Of a DNA stretch of 64,000 nt, positions 32,282 to 47,832 are shown one piece after another; position 1 is the stretch's first letter, and each line of letters starts with the position of its first letter. Origin of the DNA: Pseudonocardiales bacterium (GTDB lineage Bacteria > Actinomycetota > Actinomycetes > Mycobacteriales > Pseudonocardiaceae). The notes beneath the pieces are model-generated. The model had not been told where the DNA came from and searched no databases. It saw nothing but the letters and a program-made list of their open reading frames with translations. The translations under genes were made by a program, and so were the position numbers. The DNA lies in NCBI GenBank assembly GCA_023252195.1, contig JAHEXI010000003.1:1-64000 (forward strand), read 5' to 3'.

Positions 32282-32589
32282 GGGTGCAGGCAAAGACCGC
32301 CGACGCCACGGCAGGATCAGCGACGTCACGAGTAGCAGTACTCCTGCAATCGTGATCGCGGTCCTATGGTTGTCAGACTTGCCAGGACGCCCCATACGGC
32401 TGTGGCCACGGCGGTCGCGGTGCGCGTCGTGATGGTCCAGGCGGTGAGGACTCGGGCCATTTTGCTGTCTTCGGTGTGGTGTTGACGGTAAGTGGCGAAG
32501 ATGGGGTTGAAAACGCCCATGCAGCTGATCATTCCAAGCTCGACCGAACGCAGCCTCGAGATGCTCTCGATCATCTACTGACAGGGCTT

Positions 32590-34189
<1,600 letters not shown>

Positions 34190-34209
34190 CGCCGGCTATC
34201 TGGAGAACC

Positions 34210-35409
34210 ATGTCCTTCTACCGGCAGGCGGGCACGATCCCGCGAAAGCGGCACACCCAGCACCGCCGCCCGGACGGTTCGCTGTACTGCGAGGAGCTGA
34301 TGGGCGAGGAGGGCTTCTCCTCGGACTCCGCGCTGCTCTACCACGAGCAGATCCCGTCGGCGATCGTCGACGCGCGGCCGTGGATCCTGCCGGACCACAG
34401 CACGGTACCCAACGAGCCACTGCTACCGCGGCACCTGCGGTTGCACGAGCTGTTCGACAGCCAGGAGTGGAAACGCCACGACGTGGTGACCGCGCGGCGG
34501 CTGGTGCTCGGCAACGCCGACGTGCGGATCTGCTACGTCGTCGCGGGTGAGCCTTCGCCGCTGTACCGCAACGCTGTGGGCGACGAGTGCATCTACGTCG
34601 AGTCCGGCTCGGCAACGGTGCAGACGGTCTTCGGTCCGCTTGCCGTCGGGACGGGTGATTACGTGGTGCTGCCGCGCAGCACCACCCACCGGTGGGTGCC
34701 GAGCTCGGACGAACCGCTTCGCGCGTACTGCATCGAGGCGAACAGCCACATCGCCCCGCCGCCGCGCTACCTGTCCCGGTTCGGCCAGTTCCTGGAGCAC
34801 GCGCCGTACTGCGAGCGGGACCTGCGGGGCCCCGGTGCGCCGGAGCTGGTTGAGGGCACTGACGTGGAGGTCCTGATCAAGCACCGGGCTACCGCAGGTG
34901 TGACCGGCACCATCTACACCTACCCGCAACACCCCTTCGACGTGGTCGGCTGGGACGGCTGCCTGTACCCCTACGCGTTCAACATCGCCGACTTCGAGCC
35001 GATCACCGGCCGTATCCACCAGCCACCGCCTGCACACCAGGTCTTCGCCGGCACCGGTTTCGTGATCTGCAATTTCGTGCCCCGCAAGGTCGACTACCAT
35101 CCGCTGGCAGTACCGGTGCCCTACTACCACTCCAACGTCGATTCCGATGAAGTCATGTTCTACTGCGGTGGGGACTACGAGGCGCGTAAGGGCAGTGGAA
35201 TCGGTCCCGGCTCGATCTCCCTGCATCCCGGTGGCCATTCGCACGGCCCACAGCCGGGCGCGGTCGAGCGCAGCCTCGGAGTCGAGTCCTTCGACGAGCT
35301 GGCGGTCATGGTGGACACCTTCCGCCCGCTGGAGCTGGGCGAGGGTGCCACCGCGTGCGAGGACCCGGCGTACCCGTGGAGCTGGTCGGGTCGGGGCCCA
35401 GCCAGGTGA
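34210..35409 (+). CDS. hmgA: Homogentisate 1,2-dioxygenase
   Basis: MSFYRQAGTIPRKRHTQHRRPDG...HPFDVVGWDGCLYPYAFNI...SISLHPGGHSHGPQPG. Confidence 0.95.
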   Translation: MSFYRQAGTIPRKRHTQHRRPDGSLYCEELMGEEGFSSDSALLYHEQIPSAIVDARPWILPDHSTVPNEPLLPRHLRLHELFDSQEWKRHDVVTARRLVLGNADVRICYVVAGEPSPLYRNAVGDECIYVESGSATVQTVFGPLAVGTGDYVVLPRSTTHRWVPSSDEPLRAYCIEANSHIAPPPRYLSRFGQFLEHAPYCERDLRGPGAPELVEGTDVEVLIKHRATAGVTGTIYTYPQHPFDVVGWDGCLYPYAFNIADFEPITGRIHQPPPAHQVFAGTGFVICNFVPRKVDYHPLAVPVPYYHSNVDSDEVMFYCGGDYEARKGSGIGPGSISLHPGGHSHGPQPGAVERSLGVESFDELAVMVDTFRPLELGEGATACEDPAYPWSWSGRGPAR

Positions 35410-36641
35410 CCTCCTGGACCGGGGTGGCGGCCGAGCATCCGTTCGGCCTGCACACGCTGCCCTACGGCGCCTTCACCGCCGCGGTTGACTCGCAGCCGCA
35501 TGTCGGGGTGGCGGTGGGCGATGCCATCCTCGACCTCACGACAGCCACCCGGGATCTGCTGCCCGAGCACGCCGCGCTGTTTCGCCACGGCAACCTCGAC
35601 GCGTTGCTGGCCGCGGGACGCCAGACGTGGACCCTGATCCGGGAAACGCTAACCCGATGGCTGACTGATGATCAGCATACTGACGCGTTGGCGCCGCTGC
35701 TCCTCCCGGCCACCGATGTCACGATGCAGCTGCCGTTCACCGTTGCCGACTACGTCGACTGCTACTCGTGCGAGCAGCATGCGACCAACGTCGGGCAGAT
35801 CTTCCGGCCTGGCCAGCGATCCTTACCGCTGAACTGGCGGCATCTGCCGGTCGGCTATCACGGCCGGGCCGGAACTGTTGTGGTCTCCGGAACGCCGGTC
35901 ACCCGGCCGAGCTGCCAGCGGCGCGGGCCCGAGGGCACCGTCACCTTCGGTCCTTCGACCGCACTGGACTTCGAGGCCGAAATCGGGTTCGTCGTCGGCA
36001 CGCCGTCGGCCCTGGGTCGGCCGGTGCCGCTCACCGACTTCGCCGACCATGTGTTCGGGCTGTGCCTGGTCAACGACTGGTCCGCCCGTGACATTCAGGC
36101 CTGGGAGTCGGTCCCGCTGGGACCGTTGCTCGGCAAGTCTTTTGCCACGTCGATCTCCCCATGGGTGGTCCCGCTGGATGCTCTGGGCACCGCGCGGATC
36201 CGGCCACCGGTCCGGGATCCGCACCCGCTGCCCTATCTCGATGACGCCGTGACCGAGCCTTGGGGGTTGGACATCACGCTGGAGGTGCGGCTCAACGGTC
36301 AGCTGATCTCCCGCCCACCATTCGCCGGGATGTACTGGACAGCCCCGCAGCAGCTGGCCCACCTGACCAGCAACGGCGCGTGCCTGCGCACGGGTGATCT
36401 GTTCGCCTCCGGCACGGTCAGCGGCGCCGCGCCGGAGCAGCGGGGCTGTCTGCTCGAACTCAGCTGGAACGGCTCGGCGCCGCTGACCCTCGCGGACGGC
36501 TCTACCCGCAGCTTTCTCGCCGACGGCGACGAGGTGTCGATCACTGCGACCGCGCCCGGCCCGCAGGGCACCGGCATCGGACTGGGAGAGGTCCGCGGGC
36601 GGATCAGTCCCGCGCTCGTCGACGCGGCGCCTCGGGGCTGA
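35406..36641 (+). CDS. fahA: Fumarylacetoacetase
   Basis: VADYVDCYSCEQHATNVGQIF...LPVGYHGRAGTVVVSG...FEAEIGFVVG...LVNDWSARDIQAWE. Confidence 0.95.
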   Translation: MTSWTGVAAEHPFGLHTLPYGAFTAAVDSQPHVGVAVGDAILDLTTATRDLLPEHAALFRHGNLDALLAAGRQTWTLIRETLTRWLTDDQHTDALAPLLLPATDVTMQLPFTVADYVDCYSCEQHATNVGQIFRPGQRSLPLNWRHLPVGYHGRAGTVVVSGTPVTRPSCQRRGPEGTVTFGPSTALDFEAEIGFVVGTPSALGRPVPLTDFADHVFGLCLVNDWSARDIQAWESVPLGPLLGKSFATSISPWVVPLDALGTARIRPPVRDPHPLPYLDDAVTEPWGLDITLEVRLNGQLISRPPFAGMYWTAPQQLAHLTSNGACLRTGDLFASGTVSGAAPEQRGCLLELSWNGSAPLTLADGSTRSFLADGDEVSITATAPGPQGTGIGLGEVRGRISPALVDAAPRG

Positions 36642-37116
36642 CCGGCTCGAGGTGGTGCGTCGACCCGATGGGACGGCGCTCCTCGTCCAGGACGAAGACG
36701 GTGTGGGTCGAACGCACCTCGGGCATGCCCTGCAGCCGGTAGAGGACGACATCACGCAGCGCCGCGATGTCGGACACCCGGACCAGCAGGACGAAATCGA
36801 ATTCGCCGCTTGTCATCGCGACGTACTCGACGCCCGGCAATCGGCTGACCTTGTCCCGCGTCGTCGGCCACGACCCCTGCTCGACGTTGATCATGATCAT
36901 GGCGGCGATATCGAGTCCGATCGCATGCGGATCGACGTCGGCGCGGAACCCACGGATCACGCCGCTGGCCATCAGCCGGTCGTAACGGGCGTAGGCGGTG
37001 GCACGGGAGACACCTGCTCGGGCGGCCACCTCGTTCACCGACGCACGGCCTTCATCGACCAGGATGCTCAGCATCCGACGATCGGCATCATCGAGACCGC
37101 GAGATGAGACGGACAT
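36604..37116 (-). CDS. Lrp/AsnC family transcriptional regulator
   Basis: LDDADRRMLSILVDEGRASVNEVAARAGVSRATAYARYDRLMASGVIRGF; convergent overlap with fahA, divergent from the hydroxylase gene. Confidence 0.92.
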   Translation of the reverse strand: MSVSSRGLDDADRRMLSILVDEGRASVNEVAARAGVSRATAYARYDRLMASGVIRGFRADVDPHAIGLDIAAMIMINVEQGSWPTTRDKVSRLPGVEYVAMTSGEFDFVLLVRVSDIAALRDVVLYRLQGMPEVRSTHTVFVLDEERRPIGSTHHLEPVSPEAPRRRARD

Positions 37117-37202
37117 CGATTGCAAAGCATAACGAACGGATATTCGTCTGGCAATCAGCTTCGAATGTTGAACGATCGTTCCGCCAGGCGCAGGGTTGTG
37201 CT

Positions 37203-38075
37203 ATGGCCGCACCGGTCGCACCTACCCGCTTCGAGCTGCCCGAGAATCACCCTGGTTGCAGCGACCCGGCGTACCGCGAGCGGCGGGCCCGGATTGCCGA
37301 AGTCGGCGCCGCGCACCGCCCCGGTGACCCGATCCCGGACGTCACCTACACCGCCGAGGAGAACGACGTCTGGCGGATCGTGTCCGCCGAGCTCGCCGGT
37401 AAGCACCGCAGGTACGCCTGCGCCGAGTACCTCGCCGGCGCGCAGCGACTCGTGCTGCCGGCCACGCGCGTGCCGCAGCTACGCGAGGTTGACCAGCGGG
37501 TGCACCGCCTGACCGGCTTCCACCTGCGCCCGGTGCCCGGTGTCGTACCGACCCGAACCTTCCACGGGTCTCTCGCACGGCGGACGTTCCTGTCCACCCA
37601 GTACATCCGCCATCATTCGGTGCCGTTTTACACACCGGAGCCCGACATCGTCCACGAGATCATCGGGCACGCCAACATGCTGGCCAACCCGGTGTTCGCC
37701 GACCTCTACGAGGTGGCCGGGCGGGCCTCGTTACGCGCCACGACCGACGTTTCACTCGATGTCCTCAGCCGGATCTTCTGGTTCACACTGGAGTTCGGCG
37801 TGGTCGCCGAGGACGGCGCGATGAAGGCCTACGGTGCCGGCCTGCTGTCGTCCTACGGTGAGATCGAGGCGTTCCACGAGGCGGAGATCCGGCGGTGGGA
37901 TCTTGCGGCCATGGCGACTCAGGACTATGACATCACGCGTTACCAGCCGGTGCTGTTCGCGGCCGCGTCGTCCGGGCAGCTGCTGTCGGACCTCCACGCG
38001 TTCTACTCGTCCTATGACGACACCGCATGCGATCAGCTGCTGGCCCGAGCGGGGGGGTGGACCGGTAGCGCTTGA
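37203..38075 (+). CDS. phhA: Phenylalanine 4-monooxygenase
   Basis: FLSTQYIRHHSVPFYTPEPDIVHEIIGHANMLANPVFADL, iron-binding HEIIGH of aromatic amino acid hydroxylases. Confidence 0.9.
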   Translation: MAAPVAPTRFELPENHPGCSDPAYRERRARIAEVGAAHRPGDPIPDVTYTAEENDVWRIVSAELAGKHRRYACAEYLAGAQRLVLPATRVPQLREVDQRVHRLTGFHLRPVPGVVPTRTFHGSLARRTFLSTQYIRHHSVPFYTPEPDIVHEIIGHANMLANPVFADLYEVAGRASLRATTDVSLDVLSRIFWFTLEFGVVAEDGAMKAYGAGLLSSYGEIEAFHEAEIRRWDLAAMATQDYDITRYQPVLFAAASSGQLLSDLHAFYSSYDDTACDQLLARAGGWTGSA

Positions 38076-38130
38076 GGGGCTGTGTGACCACCCCAGTTGA
38101 GTGCTGGCAGTCGACGCAGTAGTCTGCTAA

Positions 38131-38157
38131 TTGGCACTCTGGTCGTCAGAGTGCCAG
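38131..38157. promoter_or_regulatory. CIRCE (HrcA operator) upstream of groES
   Basis: TTGGCACTC-N9-GAGTGCCAG vs consensus TTAGCACTC-N9-GAGTGCTAA. Confidence 0.88.
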
Positions 38158-38260
38158 CAATGGCCCGGGCTGCCTCGACCCCCGCGACGGCGAGGTGGCA
38201 GAAGCCAGCATCAGACAACCTGCCAGCTCTTCCAAGACCCCAAAAAGTGGAGGTCACACC

Positions 38261-38557
38261 GTGGCGAGCGTGAACATCAAGCCGCTCGAGGACAAGATCG
38301 TCGTTCAGGCCAGCGAGGCTGAAACGACGACCGCGTCCGGCATCGTCATTCCGGACACCGCCAAGGAAAAGCCCCAGGAGGGCAAGGTCCTTGCGGTGGG
38401 CCCGGGTCGCGTCAATGACACCGGCACCCGCATCCCGATGGATGTGAGCGTCGGCGACGTCGTGATCTACTCCAAGTACGGCGGCACTGAAGTCAAGTAC
38501 AACGGCGAGGACTACCTGATCCTCTCCGCGCGCGACGTGCTCGCTGTCGTCAACTGA
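38261..38557 (+). CDS. groES: Co-chaperonin GroES
   Basis: [47 protein letters not shown]. Confidence 0.97.
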   Translation: MASVNIKPLEDKIVVQASEAETTTASGIVIPDTAKEKPQEGKVLAVGPGRVNDTGTRIPMDVSVGDVVIYSKYGGTEVKYNGEDYLILSARDVLAVVN

Positions 38558-38598
38558 CGCCTTCGATCATCGTCGTGAACTGACGGTTCGACCGTCGT

Positions 38599-38638
38599 CA
38601 ACCGCCCCGCGGCCCCTCCGGGGTCAGCGGGGCGGTTG
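38599..38638. terminator. Strong hairpin between groES and groEL (terminator/attenuator)
   Basis: CAACCGCCCCGC / GCGGGGCGGTTG perfect 12-bp stem. Confidence 0.6.
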
Positions 38639-38697
38639 CGTTTCAGGTCCCGGCTGAGCTCGTGAGAAGCCGGAGGCCTATCGAAGTCCGCCCGTGA

Positions 38698-40326
<1,629 letters not shown>

Positions 40327-40411
40327 CCAGCGCAGCAGCCAGCCACCGCAGCTGGTGAACCGTCGGCGTAGCCCGCGTGCGGTGTCCGCGCCACGCGGCC
40401 CTCATTGCGGT

Positions 40412-40456
40412 CACAACGGTCCCCGAACCCCCAAAAGGGGTCCGGGGACCGTTGTG
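40412..40456. terminator. Terminator hairpin downstream of groEL
   Basis: CACAACGGTCCCCGAACCCC / GGGGTCCGGGGACCGTTGTG, 20-bp stem with 1 mismatch. Confidence 0.8.
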
Positions 40457-40681
40457 GCATGCATCGGGATAGCCGCTATGCCCGAATCATCCGTGTTCAC
40501 GGTACTGCCGGGATCCGCTTACACTCGGTAGAGTGAGGGTTGCTCCACCCCGGTGATAGCGGCCGCTGGGAGCGTGCAGCTCCGGTCCTTGATGGAATCC
40601 ATCAGATCGTGTCAAGTTCCGGGCCTGCATGACCGATAGGGAGGTGGGCACATCAGTTGGCTGCAGGAGAGGAGTTCATCC

Positions 40682-41278
40682 GTGACCGCAGTTCTCATCT
40701 GCGACGACCGGCGACAGGTCCGCGAGGGTCTCACACGTGTGATGTCCGCGGTCCCCGGCGTGGCCCGGATCGACTGCGTGGCACACGGTGACGAGCTGTT
40801 AGCTCGCTACTCCCGGCAGCCGGTGGATGTGGTGCTGGTCGGAACGCAGCGTGCCGTCCCGGCCGGAGTCGAGGCTACCCGCCGGCTGGTGTCGGCGCAC
40901 CCGCAGGCGAACGTCATCGTGTTCGGGGCGCCGGACGACGCGGGCAGTATCGCCGCGGCGATCGCCGGCGGCGCCCGAGGTTACCTGCGCTGGGATGCGT
41001 CCCGACCAGAACTCGTCGCGGCGCTGGCCCACACGCTGGCCAGCACGTCAGTTCCGGCGCCTCGCCCCCCGTCCGATCCTGGTGTCCAGCTCACTGAGCG
41101 GGAGCTGCAGGTCCTCCGCGGGATGAGTCAGGGCAAGAGCAACGGGCAGATCGGGCGTGAGCTGTATCTCTCCGAGGACACCGTGAAAACTCATGCCCGC
41201 AGGCTCTTCCGCAAGCTCGGCGTGCGGGATCGCGCACAGGCCGTCGCACACGGTTTCCGGCGCGGCCTGGTGGCGTGA
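40682..41278 (+). CDS. LuxR/NarL-type response regulator with non-canonical receiver
   Basis: VLICDDRRQVREGL receiver start; HTH LTERELQVLRGMSQGKSNGQIGRELYLSEDTVKTHARRLFRKLGVRDRAQAV. Confidence 0.92.
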   Translation: MTAVLICDDRRQVREGLTRVMSAVPGVARIDCVAHGDELLARYSRQPVDVVLVGTQRAVPAGVEATRRLVSAHPQANVIVFGAPDDAGSIAAAIAGGARGYLRWDASRPELVAALAHTLASTSVPAPRPPSDPGVQLTERELQVLRGMSQGKSNGQIGRELYLSEDTVKTHARRLFRKLGVRDRAQAVAHGFRRGLVA

Positions 41279-41320
41279 AGCCGCGGACGCTGGCCTGAAT
41301 CAGGCGCGCCCGAGGATGTG

Positions 41321-41361
41321 CACAGCGACGGCCGATGGCGATGCCATCGGCCGTCGCTGTG
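41321..41361. terminator. Hairpin downstream of response regulator
   Basis: CACAGCGACGGCCGATGGC-GAT-GCCATCGGCCGTCGCTGTG perfect 19-bp stem. Confidence 0.8.
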
Positions 41362-41552
41362 TTCGGTCGGTAGCAGCGCGATCGCGCAGCGATACCGCGT
41401 TACGGGAACCAACCTGTCTACCACTACGGTTTGCCGTGAGGTGCCCGTGTCTCGGCGGATGGTGATGGATGGTCGGGGCGATGGAGTGGCCACCGCCGGC
41501 CGGCGTGCAGCTCGGCTGGTCTCTCGTCGTAACGGCAGGGCTGCATCCAGCG

Positions 41553-42125
41553 ATGACCGCAGTAGGGGACGACCTCGACGTCCTGATCGGTGATGCCGTC
41601 AACGGGAAGCTACAAGCCGTTGAGGGTGTGCTCCGGCGGATCCGTCCCCTGGTGGTGCGGTACTGCCGTGCCCGCGTCGGTGGCCAGGAAAAGACGTTCG
41701 CTTCGGCGGATGATGTAGCTCAGGAGGTGTGTCTCGCGGTGCTCACGGCCCTGCCCAGTTACCGCGACCAAGGCCGGCCATTCCTCGCCTTCGTCTACGG
41801 CATCGCCTCGCACAAGGTGGCCGACGCCCATCGGTCCTCGGCGCGCAATCGCTCCGAGCCGGTCTCGGAGGTCCCCGATATCCCGGACCTGGCCGATGGT
41901 CCGGAGGCACAAGCGATGCTTGGCGAGTTCACCGGGCGAATGACCAAGCTGATGGAAACTCTGCCGGAAAAGCAACGAGAGATCGTCCGTCTGCGGGTCA
42001 TGGTGGGGCTGTCCGCGGAGGAGACCGCCGAGGCCGTCGGCTCTACTCCCGGCGCGGTCCGGGTGGCCCAGCACCGAGCTCTGGGCAAGCTGCGCAGCGC
42101 GCTGGCGTCTGAGGGGGTGGTCTGA
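41553..42125 (+). CDS. sigD: RNA polymerase sigma factor SigD
   Basis: ECF sigma-70 regions 2 and 4; followed by rsdA, DUF5319, guaB as in mycobacteria. Confidence 0.9.
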   Translation: MTAVGDDLDVLIGDAVNGKLQAVEGVLRRIRPLVVRYCRARVGGQEKTFASADDVAQEVCLAVLTALPSYRDQGRPFLAFVYGIASHKVADAHRSSARNRSEPVSEVPDIPDLADGPEAQAMLGEFTGRMTKLMETLPEKQREIVRLRVMVGLSAEETAEAVGSTPGAVRVAQHRALGKLRSALASEGVV

Positions 42126-43178
42126 GTGCCTGGTCGAGACGACTTCCATGAGATGCCCGCTGATCTGGCTGCTGTGCAGGCCGACGACGCGCTGCTGGAC
42201 ATGATCGGCCGCTACAACCCGACCGACGATCACGACGAGTTGACGCGGGTGCTGGCGGGATGGCGCCAGGAGATGGAGGCCGAGCCGTTCAGAGAGCTGG
42301 TGGACACCGACACCGCGCTGGCGGCGATCCGCGCCGGCCGCCGGCCGGTCCGCCGCCGGAATCCGGTGTTCGGCTCGGTTGCCGCGGCTGCCGCCGTGCT
42401 GGTGATCGCCTTTTCCTCGGTGGGCTTGGTCGCCAAGTCCGCGCAACCCGGCGACCGCTTGTGGGGCGTGACCCAGGTGCTCTACGGCGACTACGCCCGA
42501 TCGGTGGAGACGGCGGCCACGGTCCGGACCGAGCTCAACGACGCCCGGACGGCACTGAAGCAGGGCGATCCCGAACGCGCCAGGGCATCACTGCAGCGAG
42601 TTCAGAACCAGCTCCCGGCGATCAGCGAGTCCGAGGGCCGCAACGATCTCACCGCGAGCCACCATCAGCTCGAACAGATTCTGAACAGGTCCCCGGAGAC
42701 CGGCTCTGCGAAGGTGCCGGGACTGCCTGGCTTCCCCTCTGCCGGTTCACGGAACGGGTCCAGCATGTCGTCGGCGTCGGCCGACGCGACCAGCTCCCCC
42801 GATTCGACCACAACGACGGATCAGGGCACCGAGTCGTCCTCGAGCATGACACCACCGGTGATCACCAAGAACCATCGTCCCGGTCCGGACCTCCGGCGAC
42901 CCGGTTACCCGGGTCCGAGCAGTGGCCCGTCCTCGGTGGGGACCACAACAGGCGAGCACACGGATGGGGTTGGCACAACGGGGGACGGTCCTGGGGTGGG
43001 TTCTACCGTGGGCAAGGACTTCTCCGGCCGTGGCAACGGTACTGGCACGCCGGGTAATGACGCCCCGAACGTCGAGCCGCCGAAGCCGCGAAATCACTTG
43101 CATAGCGGTGGCCAGGGTGGAGGCCCAGCGGCGGGTTGTGGACTCTCGGGACCGGGACGGCCTCCCTATTGCGGCTGA
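42126..43178 (+). CDS. rsdA: Anti-sigma-D factor RsdA family
   Basis: ADDALLDMIGRYN...ELTRVLAGWRQEMEAEPFREL sigma-binding motif, single TM, low-complexity extracellular tail. Confidence 0.88.
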   Translation: MPGRDDFHEMPADLAAVQADDALLDMIGRYNPTDDHDELTRVLAGWRQEMEAEPFRELVDTDTALAAIRAGRRPVRRRNPVFGSVAAAAAVLVIAFSSVGLVAKSAQPGDRLWGVTQVLYGDYARSVETAATVRTELNDARTALKQGDPERARASLQRVQNQLPAISESEGRNDLTASHHQLEQILNRSPETGSAKVPGLPGFPSAGSRNGSSMSSASADATSSPDSTTTTDQGTESSSSMTPPVITKNHRPGPDLRRPGYPGPSSGPSSVGTTTGEHTDGVGTTGDGPGVGSTVGKDFSGRGNGTGTPGNDAPNVEPPKPRNHLHSGGQGGGPAAGCGLSGPGRPPYCG

Positions 43179-43184
43179 AGCAGC

Positions 43185-45194
<2,010 letters not shown>

Positions 45195-45195
45195 C

Positions 45196-46323
45196 GTGCG
45201 CGATCTGGTGGAGATCGGCATGGGCCGTACCGCGCGGCGCAGCTACGACTTCGATGAGGTCCAGATCGTGCCGTCACGGCGCACTCGCTCGTCGCGGGAT
45301 GTGTCCACCAGCTGGCAGATCGATGCCTACCGGTTCGACATCCCGCTGATGACGCATCCCACCGACGCGATCGTCTCACCGGCGATGGCCGTGCGGATCG
45401 GTGAGTTGGGCGGGCTCGGGGTGCTCAACGCCGAGGGGCTGTGGGGCCGTCACCCGAACGTTGACAAGTTGCTGTTGCAGCTCAGTGCCGCGATGGCGGA
45501 GACCGACGGTGCGGTGGCGGTGCGGCTGCTGCAGCAGTGGCACTCGGCCCCGATCCAGATCGAGCTGCTCACTGAGGCGATCGGCAAGATGGCCGAGTCC
45601 GGCGTCACGGTGGCCGCCCGGGTCAGTCCGCAGCATGCTCGGGACCTCGCCCCGAACCTGCTTGCCGCCGGCGTCGAGATCCTTATAGTGCAGGGCACCA
45701 TCGTCTCCGCCGAGCATGTCTCCCGTGCCGCGGAGCCGCTGAACCTGGTGGAGTTCATCGCGGCAATGGACGTCCCGGTTATCGCGGGGGGAGTTGGCGA
45801 CTACCGCACCGCGATGCATCTGATGCGTACTGGAGCGGCCGGGGTGATCGTCGGTCACGGCGCGGGTGCGAGCACGTCCACCGCCGAGGTCCTGGGCATC
45901 AGGGTGCCGATGGCCACCGCGGTCGCCGACGCGGCCGCCGCCCGCCGGGATTATCTCGACGAGACCGGTGGTCGTTATGTGCACGTGATCGCCGACGGCG
46001 GCATGTCTACCAGCGGCGACGTGGCCAAGGCGATCGCCTGCGGGGCGGACGCGGTGATGCTCGGTGAACCCCTGGCCGCCGCCGCAGAGGCTCCCGGCCA
46101 CGGCTTGTACTGGACTGCCGCCGCGGCGCATCCGTCGCTACCGCGCAGCGACGTCATCGATGTGCCCGGGGTCCCGATCGGCATCGACGCGCTGCTGTTC
46201 GGCCCATCTTTCGATCCCGGCGGCACGGTAAACCTGTTCGGCGCGCTGCGCCGCGCCATGGCCAAGACCGGCTACTCAGAACTCAAAGAGTTCCAGAAGG
46301 TCGGTCTGACAGTCCGACCCTGA
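45196..46323 (+). CDS. guaB3: GuaB3 family IMP dehydrogenase-related protein
   Basis: MRDLVEIGMGRTARRSYDFDEVQIVPSRRTRSSRDVSTSWQIDAYRFDIPL. Confidence 0.96.
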   Translation: MRDLVEIGMGRTARRSYDFDEVQIVPSRRTRSSRDVSTSWQIDAYRFDIPLMTHPTDAIVSPAMAVRIGELGGLGVLNAEGLWGRHPNVDKLLLQLSAAMAETDGAVAVRLLQQWHSAPIQIELLTEAIGKMAESGVTVAARVSPQHARDLAPNLLAAGVEILIVQGTIVSAEHVSRAAEPLNLVEFIAAMDVPVIAGGVGDYRTAMHLMRTGAAGVIVGHGAGASTSTAEVLGIRVPMATAVADAAAARRDYLDETGGRYVHVIADGGMSTSGDVAKAIACGADAVMLGEPLAAAAEAPGHGLYWTAAAAHPSLPRSDVIDVPGVPIGIDALLFGPSFDPGGTVNLFGALRRAMAKTGYSELKEFQKVGLTVRP

Positions 46324-46388
46324 CGACTAACGCGACGTGCTGGCGGGTAGTACCAGAGCACGAGACCACTGCGGGAGGTGGAACCGCG

Positions 46389-47681
46389 GTGACAGCTGCC
46401 GACGGAATGCAGCGGGTCTCGCCCCGTGACGATCACGGCGCCCATAAGGACCGGCTGAGCAGGACGCAGCTGTGGTTCCTGGCCATTCTCGGGCTGCCCG
46501 CGTTCGGGGTGGCTTTCGCTTACACCGTGGTAGGGACGTACCTTCCGGTGCTCCTCGCCGACCTGTCCGGTCCCGCCGTCACCGGCATCCTGATCGGTGG
46601 CGAGGGCGTGGTGGCACTGATCGTGCCGATCGTTGTCGGTGGCTGGTCGGACTCGACCAGTAGCCGCATCGGCCGGCGGTTGCCTTTCGTGCTCGCCGGC
46701 GCCGTGCTGATGGTCCTCGCGTTGCTCGGGATGCCGCTGGGTGCGGGTTCTCTTTTGTGGATCGCCGTCTCGTTGTCGGTGTTCTTCCTCGGCTACTTCG
46801 GCTACTACACGCCCTACTACGCACTGTTCCCCGATCTCGTGCCGGCCGCGGTCCGCGGCCGGTCCCAGGGAATTCAGGGTGGTTTCCGTTCGGCGGGCCT
46901 GCTGCTGGCGCTGGTCGGCGGCGGCTTCCTGCTCAGCCTGTGGCGTCCGCTTCCCTTCGCGATCGGGGCACTCGCCGTCGTCGGGGTGACCGTCGCACTG
47001 TGCTTTGGACTACGGGGCAGGCGCGGCCGGGAGCCCGGCACCGAACAGCCGTCGCCGGGTGGCGGTCTGCGCACCGATCTCAGCCTGGTCCGCAGCAACC
47101 GCGCGATCCGGTACTGGATCGCCGCCGACGCGCTATGGGAGGGCGCAGTGGACGCGCTGAAGACGTTCGTCGTGCTGTACTTCACCCGCGGTCTCGGGAT
47201 GTCGCTGCGTAGCACGGCCACCTCGCTGGCGCTGGTCGGGGTGGCCGCGCTGGTGGCGGCTCCGGTGGCCGGCAAACTCGCGGACCGCTTCGGACCACGG
47301 CGCATCATGCAGGTGGCGATCTGGGGCTTCGCGCTCGGCCTGATTCCGACACTGGTCACCACGAACACCCTGTTCCTCGCCGCGATCGTGCCGGTCGCGT
47401 TCGCTGCGGTCGTGCTGATGACCCTGCCGTACACGCTGCTGATGAGGCTGCTTCCGGAGCAGAAGGCCCACGGTGCGGGTGCGAGCCTGTTCGGCTTCGC
47501 CAAGGGGATCGGCGTGCTGATCGGCCCCTTGCTGGCCGGCCTGGCGATCACGTTCTCCGGCCGGGTGCCCGTTGGCGCGTTCAGAGCCACCGCTGGCTAC
47601 GCCGGAGCGTTCGGAGTCGCGATGGTTCTGCTGCTGGCCAGCATCCCCCTGCTCCGCCGTATCAAGCCCGCCCAGCCCTGA
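46389..47681 (+). CDS. MFS transporter
   Basis: 12 hydrophobic segments; LLADLSGPAVTGILIGGEGVVALIVPIVVGGWSDSTSSRIGRRLPFVL. Confidence 0.88.
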   Translation: MTAADGMQRVSPRDDHGAHKDRLSRTQLWFLAILGLPAFGVAFAYTVVGTYLPVLLADLSGPAVTGILIGGEGVVALIVPIVVGGWSDSTSSRIGRRLPFVLAGAVLMVLALLGMPLGAGSLLWIAVSLSVFFLGYFGYYTPYYALFPDLVPAAVRGRSQGIQGGFRSAGLLLALVGGGFLLSLWRPLPFAIGALAVVGVTVALCFGLRGRRGREPGTEQPSPGGGLRTDLSLVRSNRAIRYWIAADALWEGAVDALKTFVVLYFTRGLGMSLRSTATSLALVGVAALVAAPVAGKLADRFGPRRIMQVAIWGFALGLIPTLVTTNTLFLAAIVPVAFAAVVLMTLPYTLLMRLLPEQKAHGAGASLFGFAKGIGVLIGPLLAGLAITFSGRVPVGAFRATAGYAGAFGVAMVLLLASIPLLRRIKPAQP

Positions 47682-47832
47682 GCTGATGTGTGGTGACCGA
47701 CCGCAGAGGCCTGCCGACGGCGGCCATCGGGCCCGCTACCCGTCTGCTCTGACAAGGCCCGGTCAGTTCACAGCGTGGTCGGGCGGCGCACGATCCGTTC
47801 CAGCAGCTCAAACGCTTGTCGCCCTTTTTTGC

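Noticed and set aside
32326-32574. 82-aa minus-strand ORF downstream of tsaD
   Set aside because: No domain, weak context; likely non-coding next to the hairpin element.
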